Source: JBKBXU01 sp046313675
GTDB lineage: Bacteria; Bacteroidota; Bacteroidia; Cytophagales; Cytophagaceae
DNA: 7,622 nucleotides
Direction: 5' to 3'
Assembly (NCBI GenBank): GCA_046313675.1
Contig: JBKBXU010000236.1
Location: forward strand, 1 to 7,622
Part shown: piece by piece, positions 1-4,674 of the stretch
How positions within the stretch are numbered: position 1 is the stretch's first letter
Layout: every line of letters starts with the position of its first letter
Program-made: the position numbers and the translations under genes
The notes under the pieces: generated by a model
Databases searched by the model: none
Told to the model about the DNA's origin: nothing
What the model saw: the letters and a program-made list of their open reading frames with translations, nothing else

Positions 1-1296
1 ACAAAAGCTGTATTATCTTCAGATGGAAAACACTACATCCTCAACGGACAGAAAATGTGGATTACCAACGGTGGATTCGCAGATGTATTTATCGTATTTG
101 CACAAATAGATGGGGATAAGTTTACCGGATTTATAGTAGACAAGGGCGAGGGGGTTTCTTTAGGAAATGAAGAGCACAAAATGGGTATTAAAGGTTCTTC
201 AACCAGACAGGTCTTCTTCAACGACTGCAAGGTGCCCGTTGGAAATGTATTGGGTGAGATAGGTAAAGGCCATTTGATCGCATTCAACATTCTAAATATA
301 GGCCGTATCAAACTTTGTGCTGCCGCACTGGGAGGCTCAAAGAGGACTAGCACCCTATCCGTTCAATATGCCAAGGAAAGACACCAGTTTAAGCAGCCCA
401 TTGCTAATTTTGGAGCCATTAAACACAAACTTGCTGAACAAGCCATTCAGATTTATGCATGTGAATCCGCTTTATACCGCGCAGGGGCAGATATACAGGA
501 AATGGAGGAGCATTTGGTCAAAGAAGGAAAGTCTTATGAACAAGCTCTGCTAGGGGCAGCTCAGGATTACGCCATCGAATGTGCTATATTAAAAGTTGCA
601 GGATCTGAAGTATTGGATTATGTAGTGGATGAGGGTGTACAAATTTATGGAGGATACGGTTTTTCTGCGGATTATCCTATGGACAGAGCCTATAGAGATT
701 CAAGGATCAACAGAATCTTTGAAGGAACCAATGAGATTAACCGCATGCTAATGCTTGATATGCTGTTTAAAAAGGCAATGAAAGGCGAACTTGATCTTAT
801 GGCACCGGCGATGGCCGTACAAAAAGAGCTTACAGGCATTCCTGAGTTCGGTGAAGAGGATGAGTCTTTGTTTTCCGTACAGACAAAAGCCATTGCCAAC
901 ATGAAAAAAGCTTTGCTCATGACCGCAGGAGCCGCAGCTCAGAAGTACATGGATAAACTAGCCCACGAGCAGGAGATTCTTCTGAACCTGGCAGATATTT
1001 GCACCTTAATTTATCTGGCTGAATCGGCACTCCTTCGTACACAAAAGCTCATAGAGCTGAAAGGAGAAAAAGAGGTAGCAGCACAAATTGATATGGTAAA
1101 GGTTTATATAAATGATGTTACAGATAAGGTTAGTTTTGCCGGAAAGAACGTCATCAATGCCATGTCGGAAGGTGATGAACAGCGACTAATGCTTCTGGGC
1201 TTAAAGAGGTTTACCAAAATAGCCCCATACAATACCAAGGAAGCCAGAAGAAGAATAGCGGACAAATTAATTGACGCAAATCAATACTGCTTCTAG
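1..1296 (+). CDS. Acyl-CoA dehydrogenase, VLCAD/ACAD9-like, 5' end outside the window
   Basis: Flavoenzyme of fatty-acid beta-oxidation that makes the trans-2,3 double bond in acyl-CoA and passes electrons to electron-transfer flavoprotein; cytoplasmic. The reading frame is open from base 1, so 431 residues are visible and roughly 150-170 N-terminal ones are missing, judging from the usual ~600 aa of this subfamily. Visible-fragment residues: the flavin-contact segment KMWITNG (18-24), GIKGSST (62-68), YAKERHQF (123-130), and QIYGGYG (214-220). The FEGTNEI motif follows, with the glutamate encoded at 721-723 in the position of the catalytic base of VLCAD-type enzymes. After it come about 190 helical residues, the extra C-terminal domain that separates the VLCAD/ACAD9 branch from the ~380-aa short/medium-chain enzymes. 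A strong terminator begins 5 bases after the stop, so this is the last gene of its transcript. In many Bacteroidota such genes follow fadA/fadB-type genes, but none is visible here. Confidence 0.95.
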   Translation, partial: TKAVLSSDGKHYILNGQKMWITNGGFADVFIVFAQIDGDKFTGFIVDKGEGVSLGNEEHKMGIKGSSTRQVFFNDCKVPVGNVLGEIGKGHLIAFNILNIGRIKLCAAALGGSKRTSTLSVQYAKERHQFKQPIANFGAIKHKLAEQAIQIYACESALYRAGADIQEMEEHLVKEGKSYEQALLGAAQDYAIECAILKVAGSEVLDYVVDEGVQIYGGYGFSADYPMDRAYRDSRINRIFEGTNEINRMLMLDMLFKKAMKGELDLMAPAMAVQKELTGIPEFGEEDESLFSVQTKAIANMKKALLMTAGAAAQKYMDKLAHEQEILLNLADICTLIYLAESALLRTQKLIELKGEKEVAAQIDMVKVYINDVTDKVSFAGKNVINAMSEGDEQRLMLLGLKRFTKIAPYNTKEARRRIADKLIDANQYCF

Positions 1297-1300
1297 TCAT

Positions 1301-1334
1301 AAAAAGGCTTTCAGGATAACTGGAAGCCTTTTTT
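1301..1334 (+). terminator. Intrinsic terminator after the acyl-CoA dehydrogenase gene
   Basis: The left arm 1301-1314 pairs with 1320-1333. This gives a 14-bp stem with one G-U wobble (1311/1323) and a five-base GATAA loop. The right arm ends in the T6 run 1329-1334. It starts 5 bases after the stop codon. The A5 run on the left arm could let it work in the reverse direction too, but no minus-strand gene ends here. Confidence 0.88.
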
Positions 1335-1478
1335 GATTAAAACTTAGGTTTGTTATGTAGAACAGAACTAGGCTGGTAGCTATAGCAACAAATATGGATT
1401 ACTTTACAAGGTAAAACAAAATGCACTATGTAGAGAGCAATAAAAGAAAAAAGCGAGTAAATTTTGTTATATTTAGGT

Positions 1479-1718
1479 ATGGGAACTTCAATAAAGCAAA
1501 AATTGCATGATCTGATAGAAAAGATTGATAATGAATCGATACTGAATCAGGTCTACGAGTTTATATATAAGAAAAGCTCATCCAAAGAGGGTGATCTTTG
1601 GAGTAAATTATCGACAGAACAGCAAAACGAGGTATTAAAAAGCTTGGAAGAAAGCAAAAACCCTGATAATTTAATTTCCTCAGAAGAAGTAAAAAGAAAC
1701 CATAAAAAATGGCTCTAA
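1479..1718 (+). CDS. Antitoxin of a RelE/ParE-type toxin-antitoxin pair
   Basis: A 79-aa, mostly helical, charged protein. I call it the antitoxin from operon position and size: it overlaps the next gene by 10 bases (start 1709, stop 1716-1718), and that gene is a RelE/ParE-family toxin. I see no clear ribbon-helix-helix or HTH signature. The N-terminal helices (residues 1-33, MGTSIKQKLHDLIEKI onward) could form the dimer or DNA-binding part. The charged C-terminal half (LSTEQQNEVLKSLEES, then SSEEVKRNHKKWL) resembles the flexible toxin-wrapping tails of such antitoxins. The ATG at 1479 is chosen over the upstream in-frame TTG at 1464 because that TTG lies in a promoter-like TAAATTTTG stretch (1458-1466). 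No Shine-Dalgarno sequence is present. The frame is intact although its toxin partner is broken. Confidence 0.75.
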   Translation: MGTSIKQKLHDLIEKIDNESILNQVYEFIYKKSSSKEGDLWSKLSTEQQNEVLKSLEESKNPDNLISSEEVKRNHKKWL

Positions 1719-1998
1719 AAATTTTTTGGACCAACAGAGCATTAAACAGTTTTAATAAAATTCTGGATTATATGGAAGGAGAGTTTGGAGAGGCCTCTAC
1801 TTCAGCATTTGCACTTAAAGTACACAGCTTTGTAGACAACCTCCAAGATTTTCCAGAACTTGGAACAATTCAAAATAATGAACACCAAATTCGAGGATTT
1901 GTAATTGTAAAACATTTACTATTTTTTATAGGGTTTATGATGATCATATTCGAATTCTTAATCTTTTTGATAATAGGCAAAATCCCAAAAAGCGATAA
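1709..1998 (+). pseudogene. RelE/ParE-family toxin with a 1-base frameshift
   Basis: Type II toxin of the RelE/ParE fold; family members cleave mRNA at the ribosome or poison gyrase, and which applies here cannot be told. In the annotated frame residues 1-73 are typical (MALKIFWTNRALNSF..., DFPELGTIQNNEHQIRGFVIVKH). After the T6 run at 1922-1927 that frame gives an implausible hydrophobic tail and ends at 2011. In the -1 frame, from 1927 onward, the sequence reads YRVYDDHIRIL, NLFDNRQNPKKR, stop (1996-1998). That is the expected C-terminal strand and tail of the family. One additional T in the run restores a 96-aa protein of normal length. The gene is therefore a pseudogene, a slippage-controlled gene, or carries a sequencing error in the T run. 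TTT TTT followed by a -1 slip would also give the full product. Confidence 0.82.
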
Positions 1999-2090
1999 AA
2001 GCGGTGTTTGATTAAAACATTTACATGCCTCACCCCTCCTTAAAAAGCCTTGACATACTAATGCTTTCCTACTCAAAGATTCTCACCCCC

Positions 2091-2309
2091 TTACCATCCT
2101 GTAACCAAAAGCTTCCGGGCTCCATTGATCCCACACTTTTGATATTTATTATACGCCTGTGCAGCTTTCTCTCTAAGCTCCTCAGGAGACTCATTTTTTA
2201 TCCAAGCCCCGATGGCCGCATGCAAGGTATATACCTCAGGAGCCATAAGGTTGCTGGTCCATAATAAAGGATCCGCTCCGGTTTTCTTCAGGTAGCTGCC
2301 AAAAAAATA
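2091..2309 (-). pseudogene. C-terminal remnant of a second copy of the 253-aa secreted protein gene
   Basis: Read on the minus strand, 2306 down to 2091 encodes FFGSYLKKTGADPLLWTSNL, and then, after a further stretch, ...YQKCGINGARKLLVTGW and a stop. It aligns without any gap, at a constant offset of 1251 bases, with the last 71 residues of the intact gene at 3342-4103. I count 11 differences in 71 residues (about 85% identity), mostly conservative (K/R, I/V, L/V, K/Q). Similarity stops abruptly at the FFG codons near 2306. Upstream the frame runs only a few codons (V-Y-P-A-Y) to a TAG at 2322-2324, with no start codon. It lacks the signal peptide and both candidate catalytic residues, so it cannot be functional. 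The absence of stops or indels suggests the truncation is recent. The similarity continues a few bases past the stop (CTCACCC, TTACCATCCTG). Confidence 0.88.
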
Positions 2310-2395
2310 AGCCGGATAAACCTACCTAGTTTAACGTTATTATAAAAATGCTTAAGAATTGAATAAATTTAGTTGAATATTTGTTATTTTGTAAT

Positions 2396-2563
2396 ATGTG
2401 TAAAGAAAAGCTGATAACCGGGATAAAAGTAACTCAACAAATGAGTAAAGCCAGGAATATTCTGAATAATCAGGTCCTTCCCAGAGAGGAGTTATTTCAA
2501 ATTCGAAAAAGAGAGGGTAAATTAAGTCCCGAGCTCATTACTGCCTTAAAACTAAATGCCTAA
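2396..2563 (+). CDS. Small protein, putative antitoxin of the zeta-like toxin
   Basis: A 55-aa basic protein (MCKEKLITGIKVTQQMSKAR... ending in LSPELITALKLNA) with no signal peptide or membrane segment and no family I can name with certainty. It overlaps the next gene by 8 bases: ATG at 2556, its own TAA at 2561-2563. This translational coupling is typical of toxin-antitoxin pairs, and it is the basis for the call. It is far shorter than PezA (~158 aa) and also shorter than epsilon antitoxin (~90 aa). It may be a minimal antitoxin, a fragment of one, or an unrelated co-transcribed peptide. The ATG at 2396 is preferred over the in-frame TTG at 2381, which sits in the AT-rich promoter-like stretch TTATTTTG just upstream. 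Helical content appears high. Confidence 0.65.
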   Translation: MCKEKLITGIKVTQQMSKARNILNNQVLPREELFQIRKREGKLSPELITALKLNA

Positions 2564-3161
2564 TTTGATAATAATTGCAGGATGCAATGGTGCAGGAAAG
2601 TCAACTTTTGCTTCCTCTTTTTTACCAGAAGGATTAACTTCATTTGATTATGACAGGTTATTTCTAGAAAGTTATAATAGTCTTCCTGATAGTGAGTTGA
2701 GAGAAAAATTTGCTAAGGATGAAACCACTAAAAACTTTGAAGCTGCCATAGAAAAGGCTATATTAAACAAAACAGACTTTTGCTACGAAACAAATTTTGA
2801 TTCACACCCCATTTATTGGCCTCAGAAATTTAAAGAAAACGGTTATCAATTAAACCTAATATTCTTTTGCATAGACAACCAGGATATAGCAAAACACAGA
2901 ATTCAAGTGCGAACAGAATTTAAAGGTCATTTTGTTGATGATAAAACAATTGACATTAAATGGAAAGCTGGGTACAAAAATGTAAACCTTCATTTTTGTT
3001 TTTTTGATAATGTCTTGCTCGTGGATAATTCAAAACAAAATGAAATCTATACAAATATTTTACAAATTGAGAAAGGAGAAATAGTACCAATGACTGATCA
3101 GTTGCCACACTATTTTAAACATCGGTTACCTCAAATTTATAAACTAATCAGTAAGACATGA
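2556..3161 (+). CDS. Zeta-toxin-like P-loop kinase
   Basis: A 201-aa cytoplasmic P-loop phosphotransferase related to the zeta/PezT toxins. Characterised members phosphorylate UDP-N-acetylglucosamine and block cell-wall synthesis; substrate identity here is inferred. Seen directly: a first beta strand followed by Walker A GCNGAGKST (residues 9-17, Lys15) and an acidic FDYDRLF segment (30-36). ETNFDSHP (78-85) follows strand 3. A basic block HRIQVRTEFKGH (114-125) resembles the R-x-R...GGH region that closes over the nucleotide in this superfamily. LLVDNS (154-159) is a late strand. The usual NADE-type motif after Walker A is replaced by DYDRLF, so this belongs to a divergent subgroup. It overlaps the 55-aa gene by 8 bases, supporting a TA operon. 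A plain nucleotide or small-molecule kinase is the alternative. It is uninterrupted, unlike the first toxin. Confidence 0.85.
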   Translation: MPNLIIIAGCNGAGKSTFASSFLPEGLTSFDYDRLFLESYNSLPDSELREKFAKDETTKNFEAAIEKAILNKTDFCYETNFDSHPIYWPQKFKENGYQLNLIFFCIDNQDIAKHRIQVRTEFKGHFVDDKTIDIKWKAGYKNVNLHFCFFDNVLLVDNSKQNEIYTNILQIEKGEIVPMTDQLPHYFKHRLPQIYKLISKT

Positions 3162-3175
3162 GTTCTATCGCCTCT

Positions 3176-3203
3176 TAGTTAAACTTAGGTTTTTTAACTA
3201 TTT
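3176..3203 (+). terminator. Weak hairpin after the zeta-like operon
   Basis: TAGTTAAA (3176-3183) pairs with TTTAACTA (3193-3200) around a 9-base loop, followed by TTT. The stem is A/T-dominated and the U tract is short, so termination would be inefficient. It lies 15 bases after the toxin stop codon. Confidence 0.3.
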
Positions 3204-3341
3204 ATAAAGTACTATTTATCAATTTAAATCATGTGTCTGGAGAATCTGGGCAGTAACCTGTGGTTTCTTTTATTAAAACTGCAACGCAATAGGAATGATA
3301 AGTTTATAAAAGATCAAAGTCATAAGTAAAAACGCTCACCC

Positions 3342-4103
3342 TTACCATCCTGTAACCAAAAGCCTGCGGGCTCCATTGATCCCACATTTTTGATATTTAT
3401 TATAGGCTTGCGCAGCTTGTTCTCTTACCTCTTCCGGACTTTGTTTTTTTATCCAGGCCGCCACTGCAGCATATAGGGTATAAGCCTCAGGGGCCATTAA
3501 GTTACTTGTCCATAGTAAGGGATAAGCACCGGTTTGTTTCAAATAGCTGCCAAAGAAATCCTTGCTTGCACAGGCAAGGATAATTGCTTCCCTTTTCTTC
3601 TCATCTGATTTTTTAGAGATTTTTTCAAGAGAAAACTCCATTAACCCATCATGGCCTACATAACATATAAGATCTGCATTACCGCCTATGCCAATGCGAA
3701 CAGAGTCTACCATAATGCTCTTCTTTTCTAAACCTGCTGAAAATTTAAAAAAATCAATGGTTGTATTTTTTATCAGTTCACCATCATAGGCATCGGCTAC
3801 CAGGTAAACATCCGCAGAGGCATGTTTAAATATAACCCGTTCCAGTACCTCAGATGATGGTTTTGCAATGGATTTAACCATTTTCCAATCGCTTTGATTC
3901 TTAAAATAGGTTTTAACTCCATAGGCACAACCCCAATAAAGATTATTAAAAGGATCCTTTCCGTTTCCAATTTTTGCGGGCACTTTAACTATGCCCTGAT
4001 GCTCATTGTCACATAGGGCCACCAAAACATGAATAAAGCGGACTTGGCCAAAGGAAAACGTGGTGAACAGGCAGAGAAATAGCAGGATAAAAATTTTTCT
4101 CAT
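3342..4103 (-). CDS. Secreted protein of unknown family with a clan CD (caspase/legumain-like) His...Cys arrangement
   Basis: A 253-aa protein. Residues 1-19 form a Sec signal peptide: Arg2/Lys3, hydrophobic IFILLFLCLFTTF, then SFG before Gln20. There is no lipobox, so it is periplasmic or exported. I cannot name the family. The mature part starts with HVLVALCDNEHQGIVKVP, then GNGKDPFNNLYWGCAYGV (46-63). A hydrophobic strand ends in CYVGHDG (His151), and another runs into IILACASKDFF (Cys178). Strand-Gly-His-(x)-Gly followed by strand-Ala-Cys-x-Ser is the layout of the catalytic dyad in clan CD cysteine peptidases. The 27-residue spacing is short and GHDG has one residue more than the usual GHG, so peptidase activity is an inference. 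The C-terminal part (PLLWTSNLMAPEAYTL, then CGINGARRLLVTGW) is strongly conserved in the truncated copy at 2091-2309. ATG at 4101-4103; no clear promoter directly upstream, but two small-RNA-like units precede it on the same strand. Confidence 0.88.
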   Translation of the reverse strand: MRKIFILLFLCLFTTFSFGQVRFIHVLVALCDNEHQGIVKVPAKIGNGKDPFNNLYWGCAYGVKTYFKNQSDWKMVKSIAKPSSEVLERVIFKHASADVYLVADAYDGELIKNTTIDFFKFSAGLEKKSIMVDSVRIGIGGNADLICYVGHDGLMEFSLEKISKKSDEKKREAIILACASKDFFGSYLKQTGAYPLLWTSNLMAPEAYTLYAAVAAWIKKQSPEEVREQAAQAYNKYQKCGINGARRLLVTGW

Positions 4104-4153
4104 AATTCTTAACTTATTCCTGAATATAACGTTTTTAATAGAAAGAAAAGAAG

Positions 4154-4215
4154 AAAAAAAGGCCCAGTAGCTAAAAAAATTAAATTACTGACAACAGACT
4201 AAAAATAACTGAGCC
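4154..4215 (-). terminator. Terminator hairpin of unit A
   Basis: On the minus strand GGCTCAGT (4215-4208) pairs with ACTGGGCC (4168-4161), followed by T7 (4160-4154). One pair is a G-U wobble on the minus strand but an A-C mismatch on the plus strand, which favours minus-strand transcription. The loop is long (39 nt) and holds the conserved TCTGTTG word and a T-rich stretch. Confidence 0.55.
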
Positions 4216-4216
4216 T

Positions 4217-4238
4217 TTTAGGTTTAGGTTTAGGTTTA
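4217..4238. repeat. TTTAGG hexamer tandem repeat
   Basis: Three perfect TTTAGG units (4217-4234) followed by a partial TTTA (4235-4238). It lies inside unit A, between the ACTCCA element and the terminator stem, and is absent from unit B. Confidence 0.85.
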
Positions 4239-4270
4239 AGATCTTGGAGTTTTCATTCCTGAAATCGAGA

Positions 4271-4300
4271 CGAAATTACGATTCTCAAATTCAGAGAAAA
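4271..4300 (-). promoter_or_regulatory. Weak candidate promoter of unit A
   Basis: On the minus strand TAATTTCG (4278-4271) matches the Bacteroidota -7 consensus TAnnTTTG at all but one informative base. The -33 position 19 bases upstream is TTT (4300-4298) instead of TTG. It is placed as in unit B, just before TCGATT. Confidence 0.3.
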
Positions 4301-4406
4301 ACACTAATTTAGATTTTGCGGATCTTATAAAATTATTAATACACAAATAAGATACTATATAGCAGCACTTTAAATTAAAATTTACGGACGACTATATATG
4401 TAAATT

Positions 4407-4474
4407 AAAAAAACAATGCCCGGAATTAGCTAAAAAAATTTCGTCAACAGAGTAAAAAAATTTCCCGGGCTTGT
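4407..4474 (-). terminator. Terminator hairpin of unit B
   Basis: On the minus strand ACAAGCCCGG (4474-4465) pairs with CCGGGC-A-TTGT (4423-4413). This is a 10-bp stem with one bulged A, running directly into a T run that ends at 4407. The ~41-nt loop is unusually long for an intrinsic terminator and contains conserved words. Confidence 0.55.
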
Positions 4475-4533
4475 AAAGTTCATAGTGGTCTAAAGATCCT
4501 GGAGTCTTTAGGATTGTCTTAATGCCTAATCGA
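4408..4533 (-). ncRNA. Small-RNA-like unit B
   Basis: Putative ~125-nt minus-strand transcript starting a few bases after an excellent promoter and ending in a terminator. It has two structures. Hairpin 1 is CTAAAGA/TCTTTAG (4511-4505 with 4496-4490, 7 bp) with an 8-base CTCCAGGA loop. Hairpin 2 is the terminator, whose large loop holds CTCTGTTGAC flanked by two copies of GAAATTTTTTTA. An in-frame 17-codon ORF (MNFTSPGNFFTLLTKFF) runs through the terminator. It is not conserved in unit A, so RNA function is favoured. Unit A is a diverged paralogue; in the closing stem both arms changed together while the loop words were kept. I do not recognise an established RNA family. Confidence 0.55.
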
Positions 4534-4537
4534 AGGG

Positions 4538-4567
4538 CAAAAGTATCCCCGCTAAAAGGGCTTTCAA
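4538..4567 (-). promoter_or_regulatory. Bacteroidota-type promoter for unit B
   Basis: Minus strand: -33 TTG (4567-4565), exactly 19 bases (4564-4546), then -7 TACTTTTG (4545-4538), a full match to TAnnTTTG. Predicted start about 4532-4534. This is the best promoter match in the window. Confidence 0.7.
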
Positions 4568-4602
4568 AACCCTTTATAATATTCTACAGACCTTATTATT
4601 TC

Positions 4603-4625
4603 CAATTATATACAGTATATAATTG
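4603..4625. promoter_or_regulatory. Perfect 23-bp palindrome, probable operator
   Basis: The 11-base arm CAATTATATAC (4603-4613) and its exact complement (4615-4625) flank a single central base (4614). The right end contains the TTG -33 box of the plus-strand promoter (4623-4625), and the left end is about 35 bases upstream of the unit B -33 box. That position suits a dimeric repressor acting on the 4675 gene and possibly on unit B. There is no GC content and no T run after it, so it is not a terminator. Confidence 0.55.
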
Positions 4626-4652
4626 TTTATCAGGCAGGATCTGCTAATTTTA
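4623..4652 (+). promoter_or_regulatory. Candidate promoter of the 510-aa protein gene
   Basis: -33 TTG (4623-4625), 19 bases, then TAATTTTA (4645-4652), which differs from TAnnTTTG only in the last base. The start would be near 4657-4659, leaving a leader of about 17 bases before the ATG at 4675. A TATCTTTTG at 4661-4669 is closer to the ATG but has no -33 partner. Confidence 0.45.
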
Positions 4653-4674
4653 CGGATCTTATCTTTTGAGCTAA

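Larger units (their letters stand above)
4154..4266 (-). ncRNA. Small-RNA-like unit A
   Basis: Putative ~112-nt minus-strand transcript, related to unit B. Shared elements in the same order: TCGATT, ACTCCAAGATCTTAAACC (B: ACTCCAGGATCTTTAGACC), the loop word TCTGTTGTC (B: TCTGTTGAC), AATTTTTTTAGCTA, and a closing GC-rich stem followed by a T run. A 3-copy CCTAAA repeat separates the ACTCCA element from the terminator. No conserved ORF: the possible ATG gives only six codons. Its 3' end lies about 50 bases before the secreted-protein ATG on the same strand. It could therefore be an attenuator-like leader rather than a free RNA. Family unknown to me. Confidence 0.45.
4104..4674. other. 571-base non-coding region with two repeated small-RNA-like units and a palindrome
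   Basis: No credible ORF. Contents: the AT-rich leader of the secreted-protein gene (4104-4153), unit A (4154-4266, minus), a spacer (4301-4405) containing CTAATTT and CGGATCTTAT, unit B (4408-4533, minus) with its promoter (4538-4567), a palindrome (4603-4625), and a plus-strand promoter for the gene at 4675. CGGATCTTAT occurs twice, at 4319-4328 and 4653-4662, each preceded by CTAATTT. This suggests the whole region grew by duplication of one unit. Confidence 0.7.

Noticed and set aside
1352..1463. Intergenic stretch before the first TA operon as an RNA gene
   Set aside because: No convincing hairpin with a T run and no promoter of the TTG-N19-TAnnTTTG form. Only the promoter-like AT-rich stretch at 1458-1466 stands out.
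1928..2011. Apparent hydrophobic, membrane-like tail of the RelE/ParE toxin
   Set aside because: It is out-of-frame translation after the T6 run. The adjacent frame encodes the family's normal C-terminus.
2025..2264. Plus-strand 79-codon open frame
   Set aside because: It is the antisense shadow of the truncated minus-strand copy (2091-2309), whose amino-acid match to the intact gene is clear.
1340..3192. 12-base direct repeat AAACTTAGGTTT at 1340-1351 and 3181-3192 flanking the TA island, as possible insertion-site duplications
   Set aside because: A 12-mer match of such AT-rich, near-palindromic sequence is expected about once by chance in a window this size. No transposase, integrase or terminal inverted repeats accompany it.
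4435..4485. 17-codon ORF MNFTSPGNFFTLLTKFF in unit B as a possible type I toxin or leader peptide
   Set aside because: Unit A, which shares the surrounding words, has no equivalent peptide, and the ORF runs through the terminator stem. RNA function fits better, though a peptide is not excluded.
4154..4533. Units A and B as integron attC sites, CRISPR repeats or retron RNA
   Set aside because: No attC core pair, no regularly spaced short repeats with spacers, and no integrase, Cas or reverse transcriptase gene in the window.
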